DNA from: Trochalopteron elliotii
Taxonomy: Eukaryota > Chordata > Aves > Passeriformes > Leiothrichidae
DNA length: 64,000 nucleotides
Reading direction: 5' to 3'
NCBI GenBank assembly: GCA_024734555.1
Contig: JANPWX010000343.1
Coordinates: forward strand, 311,397-375,396
The translations under genes and the position numbers were made by a program. This document shows, piece by piece, positions 47,851 through 60,949 of this stretch. Each line of letters opens with the position of its first letter. The stretch's first letter is position 1. Under the pieces are notes generated by a model. The model was not told the origin of the DNA and did not search any database. It was given only the letters and a program-made list of their open reading frames with translations.

Positions 47851-50800
47851 GGTAGAAACGAAGCAGCTCCCAGTGTTTTCTCTCTGCCTGCCCTGTGCTG
47901 CCATGGGTCAAGGCCACCCAGGGACACAAGCATCCCCATTTCATTGATTTGCAATCTTTGCACCACTGAGGGATAGAAACTCGATGCTGTTGGATTTCAG
48001 TGCAGTCTGGAATTGCATTTCACATTTGTCCTTTGAGGAGTGTGTGCCTGGCCAGCTCTGTGCTCAGCACACATCCTGTTAGGGCTTGTCCACACAGATA
48101 TTCAGCATCTTTATCAGCAAAGGGCTCCCTTTGCACAGCCTGAGCTGTTCTGCAGTGATTTATTGACACCTCCTCTGGCCTGAGCTCCCTGTGCTCATCC
48201 AAGCAAGTGTGACCTTACAGCCCTCTGGGGGCTGGCACTGGGAAATCTGGCATATTTCCTACTCCTAAAAGGGCAGAAAAAGCAGATTCTTCAGGGCAGT
48301 GAAAGGCAAGGGAAGTAAAGGTGATTTTACCCCCCGTGGTTTGATGGAGGGCTGGGCAGTGCTGGGGCAGGGGTTGAACCCCATTCTTTCAGAGGCTTTT
48401 CCAAAGTGAATAATTCTGGGATTCTTTGGCCCACAGCAGTGAATGTTCCCAGTGTTTGTGTGTGTGTATCCCTCAGGGAATTTGCTCCTTGCTGTGCAAT
48501 CCCCCCACGCTGGGGAAAAAGAACCCCCATCACTCATTCCCTGATTCACCATTCCAGTTCTTGGGTCAGGAAAGAAAGGAACACTCGCCCCTCCCTGGGG
48601 CTGTAAAATGCAGTTTTAAATACCTAATCCTTGGAGAATAGGTACACAATCAACTGTCATGAGCTCAGGAATCCTTCCGTGTCAATTCCTCCTGTTATTT
48701 TCCCTCTTCCCCAACAAACCCCACAACAACAAATCCAAGAATCACTTCCTGATGCGGCTTTCAGGATTTGAAGAACTGCTCCTCTTTTTATGTAGAAAAC
48801 AGATCCTCAGCTCTGCAGTTGCCAGAATTCCTGCATGAGAATTAAAAGCAATGGGAGTGGTAAATATTAATACAGCTGGATAGGACTGGACCACCACAAA
48901 GTCCCCGTGTGTTTTTGATGTAGCTGCATAAAAAACTATTCCAGCATTGTCTGAGGACAAACACAGCGAGCAAGAGTCCAGCTCTTCTTTCTCATAAAGT
49001 GACTAAACCCCTTCAGAAGAGGAAAATGGAGAGAGCTCCAGAAGGCAGAGTGATGAATGAAAGGCAGGGGGGTGTTTTCACAGGACACCTTGCCTGGCAG
49101 CTGGGACAGGGAGAAAAGGGAACTTTGTGTGGGGTGCAGAGCCTGGTGCTGTCCCTGATGTCCTGGTTTACACATGGAAAATGGGCACTTCTTTACTTGG
49201 CTGGGTCACCTTGAAGTGCTGTGTCCAAAAATCTACAGAGCCAAGGAGAGATTTCACCTCAGCAGGAAAAGGGGATTTTTTGGGAGATCAGGAGCTGCTG
49301 CTCCTCTCAGGGCATCCTTTCCTGGCAAAGGGAGGAGAGGGAGCGTAACCAAAAGCACAGATGCACACCCCAAGCTGTGAAATTCCTGCTCCTGTAGTTT
49401 AACCTTGGAATCTTCCTTCAGGACCAAAAAATTCCCATTAGGATGACTCCAGAAGGAAAAGCCACCTCCCTCTGTTCTCTTAGCTGGTTCTTTCCTCCCC
49501 TCTCAGCAGAGAAGCACCTTGTTTAACCACACCTAAAACTGGGGTCCGAGTTAATGCTGAGGGGAGTGGAGGCTCCCAGCCTTTGGGGATGGAGATCCCA
49601 ACAGATGGAACAGAGCAGAGGAAATGGGATGCAGATACAGAAATCAGCAAGAGGGATACAGGCAGAAGATTATCCTCTCCAGCTGATCCTTCTCATTTGT
49701 GTGGGTACAGGCAGATGCTTGGAGAAATGGCAAAGCACCGAATTTGAAAGGGATAAAAGCAAAAGCAGTTTGATACAAGGGATAATTAACTCGGGGAACG
49801 TGTGGCTGCAAGGTGATCCCCGGAGCTGAGGGGTCAGGGGATTCAGGGAAGGAGGGGTGGGGAGGGTGAGAACAGCTCCGATTACAGCAGATAAGATGAA
49901 ATGCAGAATTCATGCTCGTTGGTAATGGGCAAAACACCAGAGGGTGAGGAGCTGGGAATGAGCTTTCTTGAGGGATATCTTTCCATAATACTCCATTATA
50001 GGGTTTCTAATTTCATCCTTTCAAGCCTCTAACGCTGAGCACTGTTTGACATTGAAAACTGAAATGAAAAAGCTCCAGAGGATGTTCACATTGTAATTCC
50101 TCTGATTTATGTAACCATTTCTGGGAAGTGCCTATTCTCTGAAAACAAACTGCCTGAGCGTGGAGGTAAAACTGCATTTCAGTATTTCAGTATTTACCTG
50201 GGTAGAATTAACCTTCTGTTGCTGAGCCAACAGTGAATCTGATCCGTGCCCTGGGGTCCACCTGCAGCCCCTTGGCCGGGGTGTGTGACCCCAGTGTCCC
50301 CAAAGAGCTCCTACAGGAGGAGCCCCATTAAACCCTGACACACTGCAGGTCACTCCTGGCTCCCAGCAAGGTGGGAGACCCCTGAAATGATTTATTAATA
50401 AAATATGGATATTGACAGCCCAAACCAGCTCTGATTGAGCCTTTGTGCCTGCAGTGCCCTCCTGCTCCCAGGTTTGTGCTGTGGGCAGGAGTTTCTGCCT
50501 GCAGGATGCTCCTGGCACTTGCACCATGTGCTGGATAAATATTTGTGTCTGGGCAGAAACAAGGCAGCAGGTTCCAGCTCGGAGGGGAAGCCCATTTGCT
50601 GTGATTTATCCACTTGCTGCAGAGGATAAACACTGCTGCCATCATGATTGCCCCTTGTACAGATCCTGTCATCTGCAGCAACCTGTCTGTTCCAGCTGCT
50701 GTGGCAGCAGGAAAGCCCTGCAAGGTGACTGGGAGGGCCAGGCTACCCTGCCTGGCACTGCCACTCACCTGTTTTAACTCTTCCAAAGCCAGGAAACTCT

Positions 50801-51329
50801 GCCTGTCTTCCTCACAGTCTGGCCACAGCTTTTCCTCGCCCTGGCAAGAAACACTGAACATCTTTGAGTGTCAATTCAAAGGTATCCCCAAAGGGAAAAT
50901 GGAGAGACCCTTTATTCCCTGCTAGCTGCAAATCCCTTCTGGTGCTGCCTTGGAGGTTTTCTGAGCACATCCCCATGATCTGCTGGGTGTCTGAGTTCCC
51001 TCTGCAGTGTTCTCTCAAGTTTGGGGCACGGCACAATGTGCCAGGATAAGAGTGTTTGAAAATTTCCTGACAGTTCTGGCACTCAATCCCACACCCAGTA
51101 ATCTGTTAAACAGTTGCTGCTGGAAAGCACTGGAGTTTCACCAGGAACAGGGCATAAACACACTCCCACATTCTTAAGATTATCATCAACCTGCCAATTC
51201 CCTCTTATCTGAGACCTTTTTCATTCTGTTTCCTTCTCTTTATCCCCTTTGTGTGCCAGTGCTCGCCCGTGCTGACAGATCACAGTCCAGAGCTCCTGCA
51301 GCGCTCCCATCCCCAATCCCAGCAAAAAC

Positions 51330-51502
51330 AGCACCTCCAGAAGGGGAGAGGGAAACTCTCTCTTTGATTTCCAGCACCTCCAAAGGGGAGAGGGAAACTC
51401 TCTCTTTGATTTCCAGCACCTCCAAAGGGGAGAGGGAAATTCTCTCTTTGATTTCCAGCACCTCCAAAGGGGAGAGGGAAACTCCCTCTTTGATTTCGTG
51501 CT
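51330..51502 (+). repeat. 42-bp minisatellite, four copies
   Basis: Four adjacent copies of a 42-bp unit (CTCCAAAGGGGAGAGGGAAA, then CTCTCTCTTTGATTTCCAGC and AC) differ at only one to three bases each; the first has one extra base. The length is a multiple of three, so the minus strand reads through the array as a repeated 14-residue peptide inside a 181-codon open frame. I regard that as incidental. Confidence 0.95.
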
Positions 51503-52572
51503 CATCACCCCCAAGAGATGTGCAAAGCGAGCTGTGGGGAGGCTGCAGGTCACACTTGTGCAGTAAGAAGCAGCAGTGCCCTCCTGAGCTTCCCCTGCTC
51601 CTGGATTTGCCAGGTTTGCCCCTAAGGAAGAGAGAGCTGAGCTTCTGATGCTGCAGGAACTGCTGTCCCAGCGCTTCCCTCGGCTGTGTGCCACACCCAG
51701 GCTGTAGGGGGAGAAGGAAGGGGGTGTTGGGGGATTTCTGCAGGGAAATGCATGGAGCAGCACCACACCTTAACCCAGCAGGAACGAGGATCCCCCCGGA
51801 TCAATCTGCAGCAAAAGCACAAAGCTCATGTGCAACTGTGGGTCTGATTGTACATCTCCAGAGAGTGCAGAAGGGGCAAACCTGCATTTGGGCCATTCCA
51901 GGCATGAGCAAACTCATGGACAAGGTGAATCCAAACACTTCAAGTCCCTTTCTCAGACAGATTTTCTAGGGAAAAGTATCTGTGTGCATTTAGAGATTGA
52001 TGCTGGAGGGAAATTTTATTTTTTTGGAATATTCACTAGGCATGAATACCAAGGGGATTTTCTACTTTGTAGCACACCACTGTGGGCCTTTTTTATTTCC
52101 CTTTGACTCTCTCCAAGCAGGAGTGTGCCTGCAGGTCCTCAGCTGAGTGCAGGCTTTGGGGATGCTGGGGCTGCCCACTGCCCCCTTCCCTCCAGTGCTG
52201 CTGCCCCGTGCAGGCTGATGGATTCCCCACCTCCAAGGCTTTGGGTTCCTCCTCTCCCACCCTCACTGCTCTGAGCAGCTGTGCCAGATGATGGTTAAAT
52301 ATGACCCTTTTAATCAGGTTACTCAGTGTAATACAAGCAAAGTGGTGATGAGATGGATGCTGTTCCTGCACTCCCTATTTTTATCTCCATTGATTCTCCC
52401 GTGTCTCCCATGAATCACCTCCTGAAGAAGTGACAGGTTTATGTCAGCCACAACAGGGCTGGAACAATATTAGCTCCAGCACAAGTCCAGCCTGACACCA
52501 GAACTGTGTCATGCTTGACCCTGTTTGATCTATTCGTGTGCAGAATGGGCAGCTCTGAGCTCTGAGCACGGG

Positions 52573-52667
52573 CAGATCCTTTCTCTTTCCTAATCACACT
52601 TTTTCCTATCTAAAGAATCACAGATCCTTTTTCTTTCCTAATCACACATTTTCCTATCTAAGGAAAG
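52573..52667 (+). repeat. 48-bp tandem duplication
   Basis: CAGATCCTTTCTCTTTCCTA and its continuation through TCCTATCTAA occur twice with about four mismatches. Confidence 0.92.
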
Positions 52668-53764
52668 GTTTGTGCTTTTACTGCTCGCTGCCCTGGCTCC
52701 AGGCATGGGATTGTATGTAAATAATAATGGGATTTCTAGAGGCTGTGGATAAAAGACATCTCAACTCTTTAATTCCAGTCTCCTCATCCCATCCCATCCC
52801 ACACCCAGCAGTGCTGGTTCTCACTGCAGACCAGGGAATTTGGAGGTCCTTTCCCTGCCTCTGCTGTGGTGACAAAGGCAGGGCAGAGGAGGAAACCTTT
52901 GCAGAAGTGGGAGACCTTGGCAAAATCAGCGGCTGGAGATAAAACCAAATAGGAGGAGGCCTTTTCCTGCTGATTTCCTCCAACCCAGGGAATACAGAAC
53001 CTTCATTTGCAGTTTGGATGAGCTGCAGTAAATTGCCCAACTGTTCTCTCCTGCCAGAATAATGCACTTGCCAGAACCTCATCACTATAAACTGCTGCAG
53101 CTCCATTGACTCCAGCACAGGCAGAGCTAAAGGAGTCTTTGGGTCATTTGTTCTTTTTTTTTTTTTTTTTTTTGTCTTCTGAGGAAAAGTGTTCTGCCAC
53201 TTAAAACAAAGGGCAGGGAGCCAGAAGAGATGATTTTGTACCCAATTTTCTCACAGATTTTCTGTAAGAACTCACAGATAAGTGCAAGGGCTTGGATTTG
53301 AAAGGAGTTTTGCAGTTAGACTTACTAAATTTAAAGCTCCTGTCACTGAAATTTCCTGGAGAGGCTGGATGTGAATTCATTGGGCTCTACCTGTGGCCAG
53401 TGAGGTTTCTAGCAAGGTGACTCCCATGGGACAAGGACCAAGTCTTGACTCTTTGAAAGCCTGTGGCCCCTTTCTTCAGCCCTGCCAACAGTAGAAAATG
53501 ATTTTAGCTATGAGGCATGAGCTTGTCAGCACCACTTTCCTTAGCAGGAATCCAGCCTCATTCTAAGAACTGCCATAAAATACACTCTTGGTGTCGCAAA
53601 CAGATGAGTGCAGACATAAAAGTCTGGATTTTTAGTGTTAATTAAAGCTCCCCAGCAAAGTTTGCTCCACATCTTCTAAATTACCTTATCTAAATTCTTT
53701 AAACCCCCCAAGTTCTCACTGTGCAGGTGCTCTGGTCCCACAGGGCAGCTCAGCCCCAGCTAAA

Positions 53765-54160
53765 AGGCAGGGACACATTCCACTGTCCCAGGCTGCTCCA
53801 GGGTCTGTCCAACCTGGCACTGCCAGGGATCCAGGGGCAGCCACAGCTTCTCTGGGAATTCCATTCCAGGGCCTGCCCACCCTCCCAGGGAACATTTCCT
53901 GCCCAATATCCCACCCAGCCCTGCCCTCTGCCAGTCCTGGCACTCCAGACTCTTTTCCAAAGTCTCTCTCCATCTTTCTTGTGGGCACTTTCTTGTGGGC
54001 ACAGGAGTAACACAACGAGGTTATCCCAAAGTTTTGTGTCCAGGCTGAACAATCCCAGCCTTTCCTCCCAGCAGAGCTGCTCCATCCCTCTGGGCTGGCT
54101 CTGGCTCCTGCCTGTGCTGTGCCCAGAGCTGGGGCAGCTCTGCAGGAGCACAGGGGGGCA
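53765..54160 (-). mobile_element. CR1 LINE fragment, about 390 bp, minus orientation
   Basis: GGCAGGGACACATTCCACTG, CCAGGGATCCAGGGGCAGCC, the TTTCCTGCCCAATATCCCAC block and AGCAGAGCTGCTCCATCCCT follow the antisense CR1 consensus. The extreme 3' terminus is missing and an internal segment before CTCTGGGCTGGCTC is deleted. A small CTTTCTTGTGGGCA duplication lies at about 53978-54001. Confidence 0.9.
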
Positions 54161-57100
54161 GAAGTGCCATGGGGAGCCTTTCCCACCCTGTGAGCTCCCT
54201 CCAGCCCCGGGCTGTGCCCACCCCAGGAATTGTGCTGCAATTCCCAGCCAGCAGCCTCTGGGGCTGCTGTGCTCTCTGGCTTTTGTCTGCACCCAAGGGA
54301 GACCCTTCCTAAGAGGAAACTGCATTAAATCCATCTCCTAAAGAGGCAACAAAACTGTTTCCACACTGGATCCCCTGGGTGCTGTGTGTTTCTAAAGGAG
54401 GCACCCACTCAGCTCTCCCAGGGGCCTGTGTGGGGCACAGACCAAGCCAGGCCAGGCTGGAGAGCTCAGGGGAGAGGGCTGGAGGCAGGAATTCAGCCTG
54501 CTGGGAGTGTTGGGCTGCTGCTGCAGGCAGTGGTTTATTTAGGATCCCCATATCCCACATCCATGGGGTGTCTGGAGGGGAAAGGCTGCCCACAGCACAG
54601 GATACATCCCCACATCTCCCCAGCTCCTTTTCCCCCAGGACAGCTGGGCTGTGGGGGTGACAGCAGCAGGATTGCAGCTCCCCAGAGCTCTCAGGGCACA
54701 GCCCAGCCTCCCTCCATTGCAGCTGCCCTCAATGTCAGGACAGGGCTCAGCCCCAGGGAGCTGCTGGGGGAGGGCAGGGCTTGGGCAGCAGAGCAGAGGC
54801 AGCACGACAAACTCTTCATTTCAGAGAGAAAAATCTCCATTCTTCAGAAAACACTGCTCAAAAATTCCATCTTCATTCAGCTCAATGGAGCAGCCTCATC
54901 ATTTACAGCAGCAGATAAAGCTGGGAGATGTAATGTGAAATATCTGAAGCAGCTCTCCCCCTGATTTAAAATGCACCTTGGGCAGCAGAGCCTGACCTGC
55001 CCTCGGCGTGTGTTTCTGGCAGATAAGTAAACAATTTGGAACTTTCTGAGATAGTCACAGGCAGGGGAGCAGCAGCTCACACTGAACTGCAGCTGCAGTG
55101 CCCCACTGATAAGGTTTTGGGGTGGTTTGGCACAGCTGAAAGGAAGTGGCACAGGAAGAATAAAAAGCTTTTTGTGTACAAGTTGTTGGATGAGAGATAG
55201 CGAGAAGAAAGACATCATTTGTTACAGGAGAGCTCTGAGCAGTGGCCTCGGGGGCAGGGGAGAGGCTGCAGCACAGGGCACGTGGCAGGGCAGCTGAGCT
55301 GGGACAGAGGGGACAGCGGGGACAGGGACAGGCTCAGAGGACACTTCTGGTGGTGTTTCACACACGGACACAGGGCTGGACTCAAACCTTTTCTGTAAAC
55401 ACCAAAGATTTAAAAGTGAGGATGGGAAACACCACATTAATGTTGACTGAGCAGCTCCAAAATCCCACTTGTTACCCTCTGAACACCAATTCCACAAGAT
55501 TCCTCCTCCTTTACTGCAGCCTTTCTCTGGGGAATTTTGCATTTAATATTTGCAATAAATAAATTGGGGCTTTAGCCCCTTATTGGGCCATTTTGCTGGG
55601 AACCACAGAACATGCTGGGCTGGGAGGGCTCCATGGGGATCACCCAGACCAACTCTGTGCACTCACACAGGCTTGGAGCTGTTTGGTACAAAACGTGTTT
55701 GACCAATTCTGAGTGAAAACAGCCCAGCAGTGACTCCACATCCTTCTTGTGCCCTGTACCAGGTATGTACTCATTCCTCTCCCATCCCAACAAGCCATGA
55801 GGGATCATCTCTTTGATTTTTAAGTCACCTCCTCTGCTCTTTCTTAATTCTAAGATGAATAAAAAGCAACCAAACCCAAAGCAAAATAAAAATATCTCGG
55901 TCAGAAATTGTAATTTTGTCTCCAAGCTGCGGGGAGGAATCCTGAGGTGGATCACTCATGGTTTGCGTCCCAGCTCTCAGTGGTTTATTGCCCCATGATT
56001 TCCTGTGGCCAGCCCTGCTGTGATCCCCGTGGGGCAGCTGTAATTATTCACGGTGCATTCCAAGTGCCCAGCCCCGCCGTGGCAGTGACTGACAGCCCCT
56101 GGAAAAGTGCAGAGCAGCTCCAGACCTGACCTAACTCCCAAACAGCCTCCCGTGTGACAGTGGCACCGTCAGAGGGACTTTCCCACGTGTTGCTGTTGCT
56201 GCAGCAACCCGGCTGCTCTGGGGGCTGATAGGCTCAGCTCTGCCTGAGCCGGGCTCAGAGGGCTCAGATTAATCCCCTGGGACCGTGCCAGGGAAATCGG
56301 GATTCACTGGCAGCTCCTGGAAAATGAAGTGGCTGTTCCACGGAAACTACTCCTGAAATTCCTCCTGTTCCCCCTCCTGATCCATAACCTTGATGGGAAT
56401 GGCTGGGCTGGCACAGGGCCCCGGGACAGTCAGGAGACAGCTCCATGTGCCACAGCAAGGAGTTCTGCAGTGGATTTGGCTTTTATTGGGTTTTTTCCTG
56501 AGTGTGAGCACAGAAAAGGTTATTTTTGGGAAGGCAGGAGCCGTGTTTTTGGGGGCTGTTTTCCCTCTGGGTGTTCACATGTCTGTGCATCCGATTTCCA
56601 GCTCTCCATCGGGGCTGGGAGGGAGGCACTGGGAGCCAAGGACTGTGAGCTCTGGGCTGTGCCTCTCCCAAAGCCAGAGTTCCCAAAGCCATGAGGACAC
56701 CTCTGATGGAAACTTCAGGGTGTGGAGGGAATCCCACATCCCTGTGGGGCTCCAAAAGCCTCTGCTGGGAGCAGAAGAGGGAAACCCTGAGCTTGAACAG
56801 ACACGGGGCAAGAGAACAAGTCAGGGCGTTTCTGTGCCTGCCAGTGAGCCACAGACCAGGGAAATCCTTCATCACCCCCATTCCCAAGGTGCACAAAACC
56901 CTTCTGGAAAGGGCTTAAAACCCAAAAAACGTATCCAAAATACGTGTAATGACAGAGGGCCTGTGTGCCACAGTGGAGAAGTCTGTGGGGGTGCCAAAAT
57001 GGGGGGAAAATATTGGCATTGTAAAACCCCAAAACTCCAGTTTCCACTGGGACACTGTGGGCTCTCTCCACTGCCCCTGTGTGGGGAGTGCTGCTGTTTG

Positions 57101-60100
57101 CTCACCCAAACTCGCAATTTCTGTGACTGTCACTTCCCCCCAGCCAGCCTCCAGCAGGGTGGGAGGGGCTGCTCCTGGCCCCCAGGCAGAACCAGGGTGC
57201 TGCAAACAGGGTTTGTCTCCAAATAGGGCAAGTTCGGGTGTGCAGAGCCGGGGGCAGGACGTGGGAACAATCTCAGTGCTGAAAGAATTTATAACTCTCC
57301 TCTTTTAAACTTGTGTGCCTGAAAGCTCCAAGGGAAAAAAAAAAAAAAGACAAACTAACAACAACCCAACTAGAAGGTGTGATTGCAAAAAGCCTGATGG
57401 GCCAAGAAAAGCAGCTCAAAACTGAGTCTTTGACACCAGTTCCGCCTCTTTGGCCACAGAACTGATTCCCATTTCCCACTGTTTGTGCCACCCTAATTTA
57501 GTGAAGCTCTAAGAGTATTTAAGGAACCTTCTGCACTGTCAGAGGAATTTAAAAAAAAAAAGAAAGAAAAGAAGAAGTTACTTTACCAGCCCTATCAGAC
57601 ACTGGCTCCTGTAGCTGAAGTGAAAACAATGCCAATGTGGAATAATGAAGCTGCTTTAATTTGGAATTTTGATTTTGCCCTGAGAAGGCAAATTCATGGT
57701 TTGAGAGCTCATCATTTCCTGGAAAATACCCTGTAACCTTCAGCAGGGAGAGAGAGGGAAGGGTAATAACCTCCCACTGCAAAGCTTGCCCAAGATCATA
57801 AACTCATTACTGCAAACTCAAATCTAAAGTCAGCCCAAACTAGGACAGCCTGGGCTTGCTGGTCACAGCCCCAAAGCTGTGCAGTAAAACTAATCACTTC
57901 TGGGATGGGATTTGGTTCTTCTGCTGCAGTACAATCTCTAGTTTAGTTGGTCAAATCAAGCCTTTCTGAGAAAAGAAGATTAGAGGCAGTTGTTCAAAGT
58001 ATTGAGGGGGGAGCAGGATTTAAGCTTTATTACTGACCAGGATATACAAAACAGACTGTAATGAAAAAAAACCCCAGTATTGGGATTGTACTGCCAGCCC
58101 AAATGGAGAATGTTCACAGAGGACAGGGCCATATGGAGGAGCTTAGAGCTGGGGCAGGGGGAAATGCCCAGGGAATCGGGGCTCATGGGGGAGTTAAAAC
58201 AACAATTACCACACCTGAATGCCACAAACAGGCTGCTGGGCAGGAGAGAAACTGGGGAAATGGCTTTTGATGGTGTTTGTGAGGAGGTTTGTAAGGAACC
58301 AGCCTTTTAAAGGGATTTTTAACTCAATTACCCGTTTGGAGCCAGACAAACGTTGCCCTGCCTCCCACTTGCACAGTGCTCTCAAATGCAGAGAGGAGGG
58401 AGGGGTGTGAAAATCAAATTTTGTATGTTTTGGTAACAATCCTTTGGAAATATTTGCAACAAAATAGTTTTCCCTAAGTGCAGAATAAGGAAACTTAGGT
58501 AAAGTGTATCACAAAGAATTGATAAACCACTGAGCATTCAAGAATCCAGAGAACAAAATGTATTTAAATGTCTCATCATCTGGTGAGAAAAATGCATCTC
58601 CACTTCCTACAATAACATAAAATAGAAAAACTTGTAGGTATCTAGTAACAAATACTGTAAATGAACATTTTTCATGATGTTCAAATACAGTAAGAGACTT
58701 TCCAAGAAGGGTTTTTGCCATTTCACACCGATGAAGATCAGATGTGTGTTAATATCATTCCTTTCACAAAGAAAATCTCAAAAAGAGTTGGCAAAAAGTA
58801 GCAGATTTGCAGAGAAATTAATGAGGTAATTAATAAGGGGGAAATGGCAATTTCACATGGGAAAAGAACTCACAGCTTTAGCCCTGCTGGGGGAAATCCA
58901 ACAGAGATTTTGAAATTTATACTAAAAATTCCAACTTACTAGAAATTGACATTTTGTGGGTTAGGTTGACTTGCACATGTTGGGTTTAAATCTGATATTT
59001 CTCAGTTGGAGATAAACATTATGGGGTTAATCCCGTATTGTGGAAACTACAGTTCACTAAATTTGGGAATTTTGTTTGAGTAAGGAGTAAATCAGTGCAA
59101 AGGATGAGCCCTCATGTAAATATTCCGTTTACAGAAACACACAAATTACTGAAAATCCTTCTGGTTTCTGTCTCCTCACCCCAAGCAGTTCCTACAAACC
59201 CTGAAATCTGCCCATTTGTTCATTTCCAGGAACTGGTAATTTCAGAGACAATTCCAAGATTCATCCAAGCAACTTCCTTTCTCTTTGGAATAACTGCAGT
59301 GCTTTGTTCAGAACTTGCTGTTGGTCAGTTCTAACCCAGAATGGAGCTCAGATTTACCAGCTGTAAATCTTCACATAATATCACTGAATTTTACCCTTAT
59401 AACCCATTCAGAATCTGTAATGCATGTCCAGGAGTGAGAGCTCTGCATCCAGCACTAACAAATGGATCATTCTGTTGTTGCTGAGATGTCTTTGGAAGCT
59501 GTTTCTGCACCTGAGCATCTGCTCCAGTTCATTACTATTCTTCCTTGGAGATCATTTATTTTATGCAAGTGGTACAAGTAGCATGGATGGGGAGGACTTG
59601 GTGTAAAAACTGGAAATTCCTTGGAATTCAGTAAAAAATATTGGGGTCGTGAACTGTAAACACACTTTAATGTAATACAGTGTGGAGGGTAATGTGCAGA
59701 TAAAGATGGTATTTCCTTGGACAGCTCCATTAGCTCCTGTGCCAAGGGAAAAGCTTTAGAACAGGAGTGGGAAGAAACACCCAGTTAGACACCAGCACTT
59801 TATTTTCTTTTATTACTGAGACTTAAAACTCTATGTTATCTCAAAATCCATTACTTTTACCCTAATGAGTCAGTTCTACTGGTCACATTGCTGTCCCTCA
59901 TTTTTTGTTTAGAGAGCTGGAAAAGGAGTCATTAGTCAGATGCTGAGCAATAACTAGAATTCATATCACTCACACGTCCTTTCTCAAATAATTAAACACC
60001 AGCAACACAATCCATTCATTTCTATTACACGCCAGGAAAAAAATATTAATAAAAAATAAATCTGAGAGCTCCCTGACAGTGGCAGATGCAATTAAAGTCT

Positions 60101-60899
60101 CAGTGTGTGAATCTGGGTACAAACTGCTGCACCATTGTACAGCAGCACTTCTCTTCCCTTAATTAACTAAAACAGGGGAGGACAATCTGATGGCTTGACG
60201 GCATCTCCTTCGCTGTCAGCAATGCTTGGGGATGATTTCATGATGTTATCACAAAGAGATTTGGAGCAGTCACTGCCTTTACTCCTCTCTGCCACCTCCA
60301 GGAGTGACAGATTCCAGGGAGAAACTTTGCTGCTGTTAATGGATGTGAAGGATTAATATTTTATAACATCATTGCTTTCTAGGCAGCATCACCACGGCAG
60401 TAAGATTTTATTTTTATATTTTATATTTAATGCATTCCCAGCCCTGTAACACACCCGGAGCATGGATTCCCCTGCACATCCCTCTGCATGGGTGTGATAG
60501 AAAGAGGAGCAGTTTGTCAGCCTTATGGCTCTTTCTGTCCTGGTGGCAGTGACAGGGGAGTCAGTGCTGGGGTACCATCCCTGCGTGCCCTGAGGAGCAA
60601 ATCTGACCCAGAAATTCACCCTGCGGCAGAGCAATTTAGGGAAAGCAGCGCGGGCACTGGCCCAGAGCCCTGCTGGGCACACCAGGGGCAGCACAGAAGT
60701 TCTGCAGGGCACAGGGTGGCACAGGCAGGTCCCAAAGCTCTGCCCGGCTCCCTGCGAGGCTGACGGCAGCTGTAAAGCCGAGCTTTCGTCCTGCACACGG
60801 GCATTTAGGCTGAGCTCAAGCCCTTTAAACACTGGCACGCTCCTGCTTCCTTCAGAGGCGATTCCCACTAAACCAGAGTAAGTGAAGGCAGCATTTTGT
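54161..60899 (-). other. Putative GRIK1 intron 1, GC-moderate part before the CpG-rich domain
   Basis: This is non-coding sequence with one weak CR1 fragment (55598-55668), A-tracts at 57333-57348 and 57551-57560, and an unusually long plus-strand open frame (56390-57226, 278 codons) without any recognised domain. I see no kainate receptor exon. Confidence 0.65.
55598..55668 (-). mobile_element. CR1 LINE 3' fragment, minus orientation
   Basis: GGAACCACAGAACATGCTGG, GCTGGGAGGGCTCCATGGGG and ATCACCCAGACCAACTCTG match the antisense 3' end of a CR1 subfamily similar to the copy at 44315. Confidence 0.7.
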
Positions 60900-60949
60900 G
60901 GTTCCCAGAGCATCCCGCTGGTGCCTGTGCCTCAGGGATTCGAACATGA

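Larger units (their letters stand above)
41881..53764 (-). other. Putative GRIK1 intron 1, third part
   Basis: Apart from the repeats listed separately, this is unique non-coding sequence with homopolymer tracts (T at 44018-44032, A-rich 47010-47039, T at 53153-53173). I see no conserved coding exon and no RNA gene. Confidence 0.7.

Noticed and set aside
53716..54341. Frames of 174-206 codons on both strands
   Set aside because: They mostly translate an antisense CR1 non-coding 3' region and adjacent GC-rich sequence.
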